Origin: Flaveria trinervia
Taxonomy: Eukaryota; Streptophyta; Magnoliopsida; Asterales; Asteraceae
Length of the DNA: 64,000 nt
Assembly: GCA_025506515.1 (NCBI GenBank)
Contig: CM046453.1
Span: 43,864,979-43,928,978 of the forward strand
Direction: 5' to 3'
Position 1 is the first letter of the stretch. Every line of letters starts with the position of its first letter. Below the pieces are notes generated by a model, which had not been told where the DNA came from, did not search any database, and saw only the letters and a program-made list of their open reading frames with translations. Position numbers and translations under genes: made by a program. This document shows, in pieces, positions 31,801-42,344 of the stretch.

Positions 31801-32580
31801 GCAGATCTGGTAGAGTTAGCATTCCACCTGAAAGATATGGATTTTTCTTGAATGGATGCCATTTGGTTCACTCCGATGAGCCAACTACATACCATGATGC
31901 AATGTCCAATTCGAATTGTGACAAATGGCTAGAAGCCATGAACGTAGAGATGCAATCCATGTATGAGAAGCAATTTCAGGAATTGTTTGACCCTCCACTT
32001 AACTCCAAACTGATTGGATGTAAGTGGGTTTTCAAGAAGAAAATGGATATGCATGGAAACTTGGATGCTTAGAAAGCAAGACTTGTAGCAAAAGGTTTCA
32101 CTCAAACTCAAGGGGTTGATTATGATGAAACTTTCTCGCCTATGGCAATGCTAAAGTCAATTAGGATATTATTTGCCATAGCTGCATATTATGACTATGA
32201 GATTTGGAAAATGGGTGTCAAAACCGCTTTTCTTAATGAACATCTTGAAGAGACTGTTCATATGGTTCAGCCTGATGGTTTTGTCGATCTAACACATCCT
32301 AATAAAGTATGCAAGTTAAAGAGATCAATCTATGGATTGAAACAAGCATCAAGGAGTTGGAATCAATGTTTTGTTGAAGAGATCAAGAAATTTGGGTTCA
32401 TTGATCAGGCTTGTGTATATAAGAAGGCTAGTAGGAGCATAATTACATTCCTAGTATTGTATGTTGTTGACATACTACTTTTTGGAAATGATATTCCAAC
32501 CATGGAAGGTGTTAAAACCTGGCTTGGAAGTTGTTTTTCCAAAAAGATCTTCGTGAAGCCGCCTATATTTTAGGAATAAA
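31801..32580 (+). pseudogene. pol: Reverse transcriptase of Copia-3, active site YVVD
   Basis: Copia RVT_2 blocks: DKWLEAMNVEMQSM (31920-31960), GCKWVFKKKMDMHGNLDA (32018-32070), then past a TAG at 32070-32072 KARLVAKGFTQTQGVDY, DETFSPMAMLKSIR (32127-32165), VKTAFLNEHLEE (32218-32252) and IYGLKQASRSWN (32328-32362). The catalytic box reads Y-V-V-D (about 32461-32472), with the first of the two essential aspartates changed to valine. With the stop this makes RT inactive. Confidence 0.9.
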
Positions 32581-33381
32581 GATCTATAAGTTCAAGATGG
32601 AAAACTCTAAGAAAGGTATGGTACCTATTAAAAGAGGGACAATATTGAGTACATCTCAATGTCCAAGCTCAAAGGATGAGCAAGATCAAATGAAGGACAT
32701 CCCATATGCGTTTGCTATAGGATCCATCATGTATGTGAAGATATGCACTAGACCGGACGTGTTATGCGTGTTAAGCATGACAAGAAGATATCAACAGAAT
32801 CCAGGTAATAGCCATTGGATGGCTATTAAAAGTATATTGAAATACCTTAGGAGGACTAAGGATATGTTTCTAATACACGGGTCTAGTGAAGAGGAACTTG
32901 TTGTAAAGGGTTACACGGATGCGAGCTTGCAAACTGATCAAGATGATTCTCGATCACAATCGGGGTATGTCTTCATTATGAATGGAGGAGCAGTGTCCTG
33001 GAAGAGTTCAAAACAAGACATGGTAGCATTGTCCACTACAGAATACGAATACATAGCCGCCTCATTAGCAGCTCAGGAAGCTGCATGGATTAAGAAATTT
33101 ATCACCGATCTAGGGGTGGTCCCTACCATTCAAGACCCCCTAGAAATCTTTTGTGATAAGAGGGTGTGATTGCACAAATCAAGGAACCTCGTGCACATCA
33201 AAAGACTAGACACATTCAGCGGAGATTCAACTACATAAGGGATAAAGTTGAAAAAGGAAAGATATGTATTCGTAAAGTTCACACCGATCAAAACATTGCG
33301 GATCCACTCACGAAGCTCCTTGAAAAGGCAAAGCATGAAAGTCATGCTTGTGCCTTAGGACTTCAATATTCTAGTGATTAG
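32531..33381 (+). pseudogene. pol: RT C-terminus and RNase H of Copia-3
   Basis: A long open frame (32531-33169) covers the RT thumb/connection (YILGIKIYKFKMENSKKG) and RNase H (GYTDASLQTDQDD at 32909-32948, GAVSWKSSKQDMVALSTTE near 32988-33042, AAWIKKFI). It continues in another frame (33166-33381) to a natural end after ALGLQYSSD. A short deletion near 33165 shifts the frame in the DNEGSIAQIKEP region. Confidence 0.88.
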
Positions 33382-34147
33382 AGCTGATCTGTTTAGTATT
33401 TAAAAGTTTGGAACAATTTATTATTTAACTCTTTTATATATCTGTGTTATTCTGAGTTATGTTACTTTTACCATGTATATATCCATGAATATGTTTATTA
33501 TTCTAAATGTCCGTAGTCGATCATATTTGTGGGAACAAATATGAACGTAAGACTATTATGAACATGGATTGGTGGATATTCATAAGGCATGAATACAGAG
33601 CAATTGGTTGCTGCCAAAGTTCATAGATATTTGTAGGATACAAATATTGGACTGACCCACATCTCAAATTTAACTACATAGAATCTTCTTGATTGATCAT
33701 AAGTAAATTTGAGTAAAGGCATATATCATTTGGTATCCTCCGACTTGAGATACATATTGGGTTTTGATGTTCACCAAAGTGTTATACCTTGAGCTAGTTC
33801 TTCACTGCTCTGAAATAATGGATAGTACATAAGGCTATGTTCAAGTGTGACATGAGGTGATTGTGAGAAACGTATGTAGTCAAGATGGAATTTGTTCCTC
33901 TATTCGTTGAGAGCAAGATGTCTACGACCTGATTAAGTTAAATCAAAAAGGAATGATCATTCTCTATCCATGGATTTGACATGACATCTATAACAAAAGG
34001 ATAAATGATTGAATCACCTAAATCATTTCAAGTTGGATACTTGAAGGGAATGATGTTATTGAATGCTTTTAGTCATGCGTATTAAGGGTAGTAAACCGTT
34101 GTTAGGCGGTATTTACTTCTTGCATCAATCTTTTATGAATCTTGTGC
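33382..34147 (+). other. 3' non-coding region of Copia-3
   Basis: About 770 bases separate the end of pol from the PPT. No open frame or strong structure is seen. The stretch is homologous on the opposite strand to 40739-41525 of Copia-4, so it is a family trait, not an insertion. Confidence 0.75.
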
Positions 34148-34158
34148 AAGTGGGAGAT
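34148..34158 (+). other. Polypurine tract of Copia-3
   Basis: AAGTGGGAGAT directly precedes the 3' LTR start TGTTGGATTC. The same tract precedes the 3' LTR of Copia-4 (minus strand; 40727-40738). Confidence 0.85.
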
Positions 34159-35016
34159 TGTTGGATTCTTTATGCCCAAGAAACATAGAACATTGATGTG
34201 GTTAGTACGTTATGATCCAAGTCGGGTCATACCCAATAACAAGCTTAGCAAACACCAATTGATATTAAATTAATGATGTGATCTTGCAATTTAATAAATA
34301 CATCAATTTAGAAAATAGGTTTTCTAAATAAATTGCATACGAGATGGAACAACTTACAAGGATATTTTGTTCATGAGTATTATTTGTAATGTTATATATT
34401 AAAAGGTTAAATATGTAACTAAATAAAATAACTAGTTTAAAATGCAGAATAGATTTAGGGGGAAAACACTGTCAATTGACATATTTTACGCCGCCCCTTC
34501 ACAAGGGTGTGTGCCTCTTTGTTTCACATAGCACACTCCATTAACTAGTCACACACACTCCACCTTTTTCTCTCTCTCACATGCAAGAACCAAAAAAGGT
34601 AAAAGTTCTCTCCATTTTGAAGATTACTCACGGCTGGAATCAAGTTTCAGCAGCCTTCTTGGTTCATTTTGGGTGTTCAAATCCTAGCAAAAGGGTCTTT
34701 GCTTGATGCTTGTGGGTATGGATGCTTGAGGACACCTCTCCTTGGTATTTTGGTCGTTCAAGAACCTCATTTTCTTCCTTCTATCACACGTTTTTCAGCA
34801 GCTCTACAAAGGTAGCATTATGGGTAATGTTTGGTTGTTATGTCTTCTTGATAGCTAATCCATTCACATATATTTGATACTATGTTCTTGGGTTTGTTTT
34901 GTTATGTTATTAGCCTTAATTTCAGATCACAAATCATAATATTAAGGTTTTATTCCACTGCATTTTTCATGTTTAAATGGTCAAACAACTTTGATAATGG
35001 TCCAAGAAACCCAACA
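34159..35016 (+). repeat. 3' LTR of Copia-3
   Basis: It runs from TGTTGGATTCTTTATGCCC to AACCCAACA, 858 bp, and is followed by target duplication AGTTT. It differs from the 5' LTR by the insert at about 34470-34516 and a deletion after about 34396, more than expected for a young pair. This suggests age or exchange with another LTR of the family. Confidence 0.92.
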
Positions 35017-35021
35017 AGTTT

Positions 35022-35463
35022 GATTACTTTGTTCATATAATTGTCAATTATATTGCATCATTAACACAGGTCTATCCATTTGAACCTATCAGATGTCTTG
35101 TTCTTCATCAGCATAACTTTCTTCAACATTAGTGTTTGGCCATTAGCATTGACATATGCAGATGAACAAACACTAATGCATTTGTGTTCTCAACATCCGC
35201 ATTAGTTAATGCAGAAGAAAAAATTATTAACAACATTTGTTTTGACCATCCACATTTGTCTATGCGGATGAACAAATACTTGTCAGTGTTTGTTCTTGGT
35301 CATCCTCATAAACAAATGCAGATAGCCAACACTTGGCTTCTATTCCATCTTCACCCGCATTTTTTCTTGTACTTGTAGGATCTTGGACTTATGGGATTAT
35401 ACTAGTAGAACAACCATCAATCACCTCTTAAATTGCCATGTATGATTCTTTCAGGGTCCAACA
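35022..35463 (+). repeat. Copia-F LTR, second part
   Basis: This continues 26893-27126 after the Copia-3 insertion. It ends GGGTCCAACA. The part 35115-35463 matches 1-324 at the window start. It carries repeated ATCCGCATT/CATCC-type units. The following ATACTCTCCC is, on the minus strand, a PPT-like GGGAGAGTAT abutting TGTTGGACCC. Confidence 0.8.
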
Positions 35464-35866
35464 ATACTCTCCCTAATGAATATACAACCTAAGTACTTCA
35501 AGGGTTTAATGGTAGATAAGGGTTGTATAGATTTTGTTGGATGTTGGGCTGATGTTGGAGCTCCATTTGGGTCTGCCAAAGTTAGATCCAAGATAGCTTT
35601 TATCATGTTGGAGAAATCCCTTGTCTCAACTATCTTGTCTTTACTTAGGACATGTATCTTCATTTGGCTGATTGAGTATACAACATCATAGGCAGTTGGC
35701 TCAGGGAAATGGGCTCCTAAATGACAATATGGATAATCAATCCATATGGATTAGCAAAGATCCTTTTGCATGAACCTTCATCTTAACAAAGTTCCCCAAC
35801 TAGAGAGGAGTATTTTTCTTCTTTTATATTCTCTTTTTGTATTGATTCGAACATAAGCCATGTTCA
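35464..35866 (-). pseudogene. Unidentified retroelement ORF remnant, left part (continues at 53407-54868)
   Basis: Minus-strand reading gives recognisable but broken coding. 35663-35464 is open (KIVETRDFSNMIKAILDLTL..., TSAQHPTKSIQPLS), and 35866-35815 is another short piece (AYVRINTKREYKRRK). It ends against a PPT-like tract next to the Copia-F LTR, as the last ORF of a minus-strand element would. The frame resumes on the far side of Gypsy-A once one target-duplication copy is discounted. I do not recognise the protein. It may be an ORF3-type gene of a copia element; no domain motif supports a function. Confidence 0.5.
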
Positions 35867-36534
35867 TGTAACACCCCGAATTTCTATTTAAATGAAAGGA
35901 AAAGAAAAGAAAATGGAAGGAATAGAAATTATGCACAAGTGGAGGGGAAAAGTGTACAAAGTACAAAACCTTTTACTTTAAGGTTTTAAAGGGGCATGGT
36001 TGCCCATTCTTTCTTCTTCACTTCTTCAAGTGGCTAAAAAGAAGAAGAGAGAGAGAGAGCCCGGTTCTAGAGAGAGAAAGAGGAAGAAATAGCTGCAAAG
36101 GTAAGTCTTCTCTTATTTGAGCTCAGTTTCAGCTGGGTTTTGAGTTCTTGACCGAAGTTCTGGTTGTTTAGTGTTTGTTTTCGGGATTAAAGAGCTGAAT
36201 CGAAGGTGGGTCTCGAACTCGAAGTGTGTTGCTCAAAGGCTGCTCAAGGTGAGTATCTAGAACCCCTCTTATACTGATTTTCAACTGATTTGGGGCTATT
36301 ATGCATACTAAGTAAACATTTTGAAAAAAACCGTGGGTTTACAACCTTATGTTCAAAATGATGTATGTATGTATGTATGTATGTTACAGTGATGATTTTG
36401 GGTTAGTGATGACGAATAGCATGCTTAGATGCCCTTAGTATGTTAGATCTGTGCTTGGGTATGATTAGAATGATAATCGGGTGATGTTGGTAGCATAGAA
36501 AATATTTCAGAATGTTCTGATGAACGTGAACAGT

Positions 36535-36920
36535 GGTCCGTGCACCCAGAGGTGGCTCATGCGCCTAAACAGTGGCTCATGCGCCCAACATGAGTGGCCA
36601 GATGCCTAAGTGTTGCCATGCGCCCAAGAGTGGGTCATGCACCTAAACAGTGGCCTATGCGCACAGCATGTTGGCCCATGCGTCTAAGTGTTGGCCATGC
36701 GCCCAGAGGGGGTCCATGCGCTTAAACAGTGGCCCATGCGCCCAAGTGTTGGCCATGCGCTTAAATAGTGCCATGCGCCTAAATTGTGTCCATGCGCCTA
36801 AGTGATTGAAACGACTAAGTGTTGGTGATGCACCTGAACAGGGTAGAAGTGTCCAAATAGTGCCCATGCGCCCAGACTGTTTTACACTTAGAATTTTTAT
36901 GCTCATGCGCCTGGAAGGTC
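36535..36920 (+). repeat. CATGCGCC minisatellite, Gypsy-A 5' LTR
   Basis: Degenerate head-to-tail units of about 20 bases resemble CCATGCGCCTAAACAGTGG. The homologous array in the 3' LTR is 51425-51865. Units differ in number between the two LTRs, as for other minisatellites. Confidence 0.85.
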
Positions 36921-37289
36921 CCATGCGCCCAAATTTGGACTTAAGGTTTCTAAGTGGTTGTTAAGGGGTAATATGGGGAGATAGACCTCGTTATGAGTGA
37001 TGGCTTATGTTTGATGTGTGTTATGCATGTATGATGTTGCCTGTATGGTGATGGTGTATGCTATGATTATGTATATGTTCCTTATTATGTATGTATGTCT
37101 TCCCTTGGCTTTGCGTTGAACGTTAACGAATGTAATGAAAGTATTATGTAATGTAAAATGGAAGATAATGAAAAGGGGAATGTAATGAATGAATGAATGC
37201 ATGAATAAATGAATAAAAGAGAAAGTATAGAAAGGCTTGCAAGCACATGTATGAGGTGAGCGACTCTGTGTCGCACAGACTCGAAATAG

Positions 37290-37565
37290 GTCCTTGTCGC
37301 GTATCCTGGTACTGTGTCAGTCTTCGAACATGAGTCGGGGGTTTGTTTGTTAGGCCACGGCACAGTATCAGTCTTCGGACATGAGTCAGGGTTATTGCAT
37401 AAGACAGGATGCAGATCGGGTACTCCGGTACTATGTCAGTCTTCGGACATGAGTCGGGGGTTTGTGAGTAGGCCCCGGCATAGTATCAGTCTTCGGACAT
37501 GAGTCGGGAGTATTGCATATGACGAAAGTGACGGATGATGAGATCCGTGTCACGTATCCTGGTAC
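37290..37565 (+). repeat. ATGAGTCGGGG tandem repeat, Gypsy-A 5' LTR
   Basis: Alternating units of about 60-70 bases each contain CAGTCTTCGGACATGAGTCG and a GGCCCCGGCA-like segment. The same array is at 52240-52770 (3' LTR) and, inverted, at 38250-38790. Open frames through it are translated repeats only. Confidence 0.85.
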
Positions 37566-37572
37566 TGTGTCA

Positions 37573-37610
37573 TGCAATAAAGAAGAATCCTTTTTGTGTG
37601 AAATGATGTG
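37573..37610 (-). repeat. Truncated outer end of the Copia-4 3' LTR
   Basis: AGAAGAATCC...GAAATGATGTG matches the 5' LTR near 47377-47410. The first eight bases (TGCAATAA) match neither element cleanly and may be junction filler left by the deletion. The normal LTR end is absent. Confidence 0.6.
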
Positions 37611-38249
37611 TGTAAGGCCCCGTTCTCGGGCACCTCACAGCTGGTGGTTCATCGCACTTAAAACACTAGAAAACATACATTAATTTTGCAGCGAAATTTA
37701 AAACTTTTGTTTATAACTAAAACATGTCATTTACAACATTAATTTTCATCTCAAAATACATGACATGTCAAAATACGGATGCCAGCCTAAAAATGCTCCC
37801 AGTAGCTTATGCATCCATGCCTGCATCTCCTTAGCATCAACATATACCTGTCAACTATCATGCATACAAAAGTCAGCGACACTAAGTGAGTTCTAGTTTT
37901 ATAATAAAATACTTTTCTCTGTAAAAACCGTTCTTTACTTAATTTCAAAGCATACTATACTTTACATCATTCGTGATCATGCATCATACGTACATACAGA
38001 TAATATCATTATTATCTTTGTCATTACGTTCATTAGTTTTGTTCATTCAACGTATTACATTATCGTTCACTTCTCTTTCTAGATCCAGTCAGACTTTACC
38101 CTCTTTGTGGCACTTAGCCACGATTACTGAGGTCGAATGACTAGGACCCTGTTCAGTACATTATTACGATAATTCATTTAGGTTCGTTCATACGTTCATT
38201 CTTTCATACATTATCTTTCGTTCATTTCTCTTTATTACTCGAATCTTGT

Positions 38250-38830
38250 CTCTCGCAATATCTCATGTCCGAAGACTGTTGTTGTGTGCCGGGGCCTGCT
38301 CACAAACCCCCGACTCATGTCCGAAGACTGACACAGCACCGTGATACGCGACAAAGATCCTATCCGAGTCAATCACAGGGATTGAACTCCATCCGAGTCT
38401 GTTGCAACATAGAGTCGCTCACCTCATCATCTCGTCTCATGCAATATCCCCGACTCATGTCCGAAGACTGATACTTGTGTCAGGGCCTGACACACAAACC
38501 CCCGACTCATGTCCGAAGACTGACACAGTACCGGGATACGCGACACGGATCTTAGCATCCGTCATTTTCATCATATGCAATACTCCCGACTCATGTCCGA
38601 AGACTGATACTGTGCTGGGGCATGCTCACAAACCCCCGACTCATCTCCGAAGACTGACACAATACCGGAGTACGCAATCTGTATCCTGTCTCATGCAATA
38701 CCCCCAACTCATGTCCGAAGACTGATACTGTGCCGGGGCTTGACACACAAACCCCCGACTCATGTCCGAAGACTGACACAGTACCGGGATACGAGACAAG
38801 GACCTCTTTCGAGTCTGTTGTGACACAGAG
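38250..38830 (-). repeat. ATGAGTCGGGG tandem repeat in the solo gypsy LTR
   Basis: On + the units read CCCCGACTCATGTCCGAAGA plus a GGGCCTG(A/C)-containing half, repeated about seven times. They generate apparent open frames on both strands (38402-38725, 38591-38847) that are not genes. Confidence 0.85.
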
Positions 38831-39164
38831 TCGCTCACCTCATACATATGCTTGCAAGCCTTTCTATACTTTCTCTCTTTTATTCGTTCATTTATTCATG
38901 CATGCATTCACTCTTTACATTCCTCTTTTCATTATCTTCCACTTTACATTACATAATACTCTCATTACATTCGTTAACGTTCAACGCAAAGTCAATGGAA
39001 GACATACATACATAATAAGGAACACACATAAACATAAACATACATCATCACCAATACAGGCACATCATACATGCATAACACACATCAAACGTAAGCCATC
39101 ACATCATAACCGGGCCTATCTCCCCATATTACCCCTTAAAAACCACTTAGAAAACCTTAAGTCC

Positions 39165-39620
39165 AAAGTGGGCACATGGGTCATTCCAGGCGCATGAGCA
39201 TAAAAATCTAAGTATAAAACAGTCTGGGTGCATGGGCACTGTTTGGGCGTTTCTGCCCTCTTCAGGCGCATCACCAACACTTACTCGTTTCAAGCACTTG
39301 GGTGCATGGGCACTGCTTAGGCGCTTGGGCTTTGCTTAGGCGCATGGCCAATACTTAGCCGTTTCAATCTCTGGGACGCATGGGCACTATCTAGGCGCAT
39401 GGTCCACACTTAGCCTTTTCTTCACTTGGGCGTATGGGCACTATTTAGGCGCATGGCCAACCTTGGGCGAATGGCCAACACTTAGGTGCATGGGCGAACA
39501 TGCTGGGTGCATGGGCCACCATTTAGGCGCATGACCCACCCTTAGGCGCATGGACAACACTTAGGCGTCTGGCCACTCATGCTGGACGCATGGACAACTG
39601 TTGGGCGCATGAACCACTAT
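39165..39620 (-). repeat. CATGCGCC minisatellite in the solo gypsy LTR
   Basis: Complement-strand version of the gypsy LTR minisatellite; on + units read TTAGGCGCATGGCCAACAC-like. This is one of the longest arrays of the window, with variable units and decayed copies. Confidence 0.85.
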
Positions 39621-40260
39621 TCATGTTCGTCTGAATCAATTTGAAATGTTTTTATGTTTCCAATTTCACCCGATTCTCATTCTAATCATACCCAAACATA
39701 GATCTAACATACTAAGGCCATCTAACCATGCTAAACATCATCTCTAACCCATAATCAACACTATAACATGCATACATACATACAACATTCGTACATAAAG
39801 CTGTAAGTCCACAGTTCTTTAAAAACGTTTACTTAGTATGCATAATAGCCCCAAATTAGTTGAAAATCTGTAAAAGAGGGGTTCTAGAAACTCACCTTAA
39901 GCAGCTTTTGAGAAACAAACTTCCTGTTCGAGACCCACTTTCGGTTCAGTCGACCTTGAATCCCGAAAACAAACACTAAACAACCAAAACTTTGGTCAAG
40001 AACTCAATACTCAACTAAAACCAAGCTTAAACAAGAGAAGACTTACCTTTTTTAGCTTCGTCTTCCCGCTCTCCTCTCTCTCTTCTTCTTCCGAGATCAA
40101 GCAGCTTTCTGCTTGATATGGGTGACCATGCCCTTTTAAAATCTTAAAATATTAAGATTTGTACTTTGTACACTTTATCCCCCTCTACTTGTGCACAATT
40201 TTTATTCTTTCTATTACTTTTCTTTTCCTTTGGTTTAGATAGAAATTTCGGGGTGTTACA

Positions 40261-40726
40261 ATATTTGAAAGGTTTTTTGCACACTCTTTCTAATGTGTGT
40301 TTTCAAGGAAAAAATCAAATGATCCCATTGGACCCTTGGGAGGCTGAAAATCAACCTTCTAGAAGGGGTTTTCCCCCCAAATTTTTAAAAAAATCACACA
40401 TTAAAAGGTCATGTACATTATTTAAATTAAACCCCTTTTAGTTTAAACGACTCTTTCATTTTATTATTTAATGTTACTTAAACCTATTTAAATAACATTA
40501 CAAATAATAAAATTCATCAACAAAATATCCTTATATTTGTTCCACTACAAATGCAACATTTTAAACCTATTTTCTAAATTTGGTGTGATTATTTAATTGC
40601 ATGATCATATCATCAATTAAATAATTGTTTGTGTTCGCAAATTTTGTTATAGGTATAACCCGACTTGGATCATAACGTACTAACCGCATCAATATTCTAC
40701 GTGTCTTGGGCATATAGAATCCAACA
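40261..40726 (-). repeat. Copia-4 3' LTR, inner part
   Basis: This continues the LTR after the solo insertion. It is nearly identical to 47409-47874, with a conserved run AAATGATCCCATTGGACCC near 40315. It ends (LTR start on minus) TGTTGGATTCTATATGCCC at 40726. The PPT GCAAGTGGGAGT (minus) occupies 40738-40727. Confidence 0.9.
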
Positions 40727-40738
40727 ACTCCCACTTGC

Positions 40739-41519
40739 ACAAGATTCATAGAAAATTGATGCAAGCAGTAAATACCGCCTAACAACGGTTTACCACCCTT
40801 AATACGTATGACTTATAGCCATTCAATAACATCATCCCATTTAAGTATCCAACTTGAAATAATTTAGGTGAATTAATCATTTATCCTTTTGTTACATATG
40901 TCATGTTAAATCCAAGGACACAGAATGATCATTCCTTGTTGATTTAACTTAATCAGGCCTTAGACATCTTGCTCTCAACTTACAAGAGGAACAAATTCCA
41001 TCTTGACTACATACATTTCTCACAAAACACCTCGTGTCATGCCTGAACATAGCCTTACGAACTGTCCATTATTTCAGGGCAGTGAAGAACTAGCTCAAGG
41101 TATAACACTTGGTGAATATCAAAACCCAATATGTATCTCAGGTCTGAGGATACCAAATGATATTCGTCTTTACTCAAATTTACTTATGATCAATCTAGAA
41201 GATTCCATGTAGTAAAATTTGAGATGTGGGTTAGTCCAATATTTGTATCCCACATTTTTCTATGAACTTTGGCAGCAACCAATTGCTCTATATTCATTCC
41301 TTATGAATATCCACCAATCCAAATTCATAATAATCTTAGCCTCATACTTGTTCCCACAAGTATGAACGACTACGGACATTTAGAGTAAACAATTTACCCA
41401 TGGATTAAACATGCTAAATTGGAACATTCATTGAAATATTATGACCAAATAATTTTACTCAATTAGTAAGGGAGTTCCAAATATCCAAATACGAAATTAC
41501 AAATCAAATCCTATCACTA
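40739..41519 (-). other. 3' non-coding region of Copia-4
   Basis: Homologous to 33382-34147 of Copia-3 on the opposite strand. No gene is supported; the 70-codon plus frame at 41003-41212 is incidental. Confidence 0.7.
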
Positions 41520-42344
41520 GAATATCGAAGTCCCATGGCACAGGTATGACCTTCATGCTTTGCCTTTTCTAGGAGCTTCGTAAGAGGATCCACAATATTT
41601 TGATCTATGTGAACTTTACGAATACATATCTTTCCTTTCTCAACTCATCTCGTATGTAGTTGAATCTCCGCTCAATGTGCCTAGTCTTTTGATGAGCACG
41701 AGGTTCCTTGATTTGAGCAATCGAACCCTCGTTATCACAAAAGATCTGTAGGGGGTCCTGAATGGAAGGGATAACCCCTAGGTCGGCAATGAATTTCTTC
41801 AACCATGCAGCTTCTTGAGCTGCCAATGAGGTGGCAACATATTCAGATTCTGTAGTTGATAAAGCCACCACATTCTGTTTAGAGCTCTTCCAAGAGACAA
41901 CTCCTCCATTTAGAATGAAAATGTATCCTGATTGTGATCGTGAATCATCACGATAGGTTTGGAAACTCGCATCCGTGTAACCTTTTACAACGAGTTCCTC
42001 ATCACTAGATCCATAGATTAGAAACATATATTTAGTCCTCCTTAGGTACTAAGTATGTTCTTAATGGCCATCCAATGACTACTTCCAGGATCTGCTGGTA
42101 TCGGCTTGTCATGCTCAAGGAGCATGAAACGTCCGGCCAAGTGCATATCATTGCATACATGATGGATCCATAGCAGATGCGTAGGGATTGCCTTCATTTT
42201 AGCTTGCTCATCCTTTGAGCTTGGACATTGAGTCGTGCTCAATATTGTTCCTCTTTGAATAGGTATCGTACCTTTCTTATAGTTCTCCATCTTGAACCTT
42301 TTCAAGATCTTATCAATGTATGCACTTTGATTTAAACCAATCAA
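41520..42344 (-). pseudogene. pol: RNase H and RT C-terminus of Copia-4
   Basis: The RNase H frame 42027-41605 has GYTDASFQTYRDD, GGVVSWKSSKQNVVALSTTE and SIAQIKEPRAHQKTRHIE blocks, and the remaining end reads on to about 41520 in another frame. The RT C-terminal part is in 42344-42042 (QSAYIDKILKRFKMENYKKG, LSTTQCPSSKDEQ). Frameshifts near 42180 and 42035 separate the pieces. Confidence 0.88.

Larger units (their letters stand above)
27127..35016 (+). mobile_element. Copia-3: full-length Angela/Tork-like Ty1/copia element
   Basis: The element is 7.9 kb with two LTRs (27127-27983, 34159-35016), PBS, a long leader, gag-pol, a 3' non-coding part and PPT. It is flanked by the perfect target duplication AGTTT (27122-27126 and 35017-35021). 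It is inserted in the Copia-F LTR. The protein order protease, integrase, RT, RNase H is copia-type, and the RT and RNase H blocks resemble the Angela/Tork group from memory. Stops, frameshifts and an RT active-site change make it defective. Confidence 0.93.
35867..37572 (+). repeat. Gypsy-A 5' LTR, first part
   Basis: It starts TGTAACACCCCGAATTTC. It aligns with 50763 to about 52504 of the 3' LTR, then breaks off at GTACTGTGTCA where Copia-4 sequence begins. It holds the CATGCGCC minisatellite (36535-36920), a (GTAT)n run (36362-36387), and the ATGAGTCGGG repeat (37290-37510). About 490 bases of LTR, relative to the 3' LTR, are missing at the Copia-4 junction. Confidence 0.9.
37611..40260 (-). 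repeat. Solo Tekay-like gypsy LTR, inverted, inside the Copia-4 LTR
   Basis: On the minus strand it runs TGTAACACCCCGAAATTTC ... GAACGGGGCCTTACA, a complete 2650-bp LTR of the Gypsy-A family. It interrupts the Copia-4 3' LTR between ATGTG (37606-37610) and ATATT (40261-40265), a target duplication with two mismatches. No internal gypsy sequence adjoins, so it is a solo LTR left by LTR-LTR recombination. It lies in opposite orientation to 35867-37572. Confidence 0.9.

Noticed and set aside
36362..36387. (GTAT)n run as an independent feature (also near 51259 and 39768)
   Set aside because: It is a short microsatellite shared by the LTRs of one family and carries no further information.
38402..38847. 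Open frames on both strands through 38265-38847 (up to 107 codons, repeated PDSCPKTDTV-like phrases)
   Set aside because: They are translations of the ATGAGTCGGGG tandem repeat in a gypsy LTR. The repeat unit happens to lack stops in some frames, and there is no conserved protein or start context.
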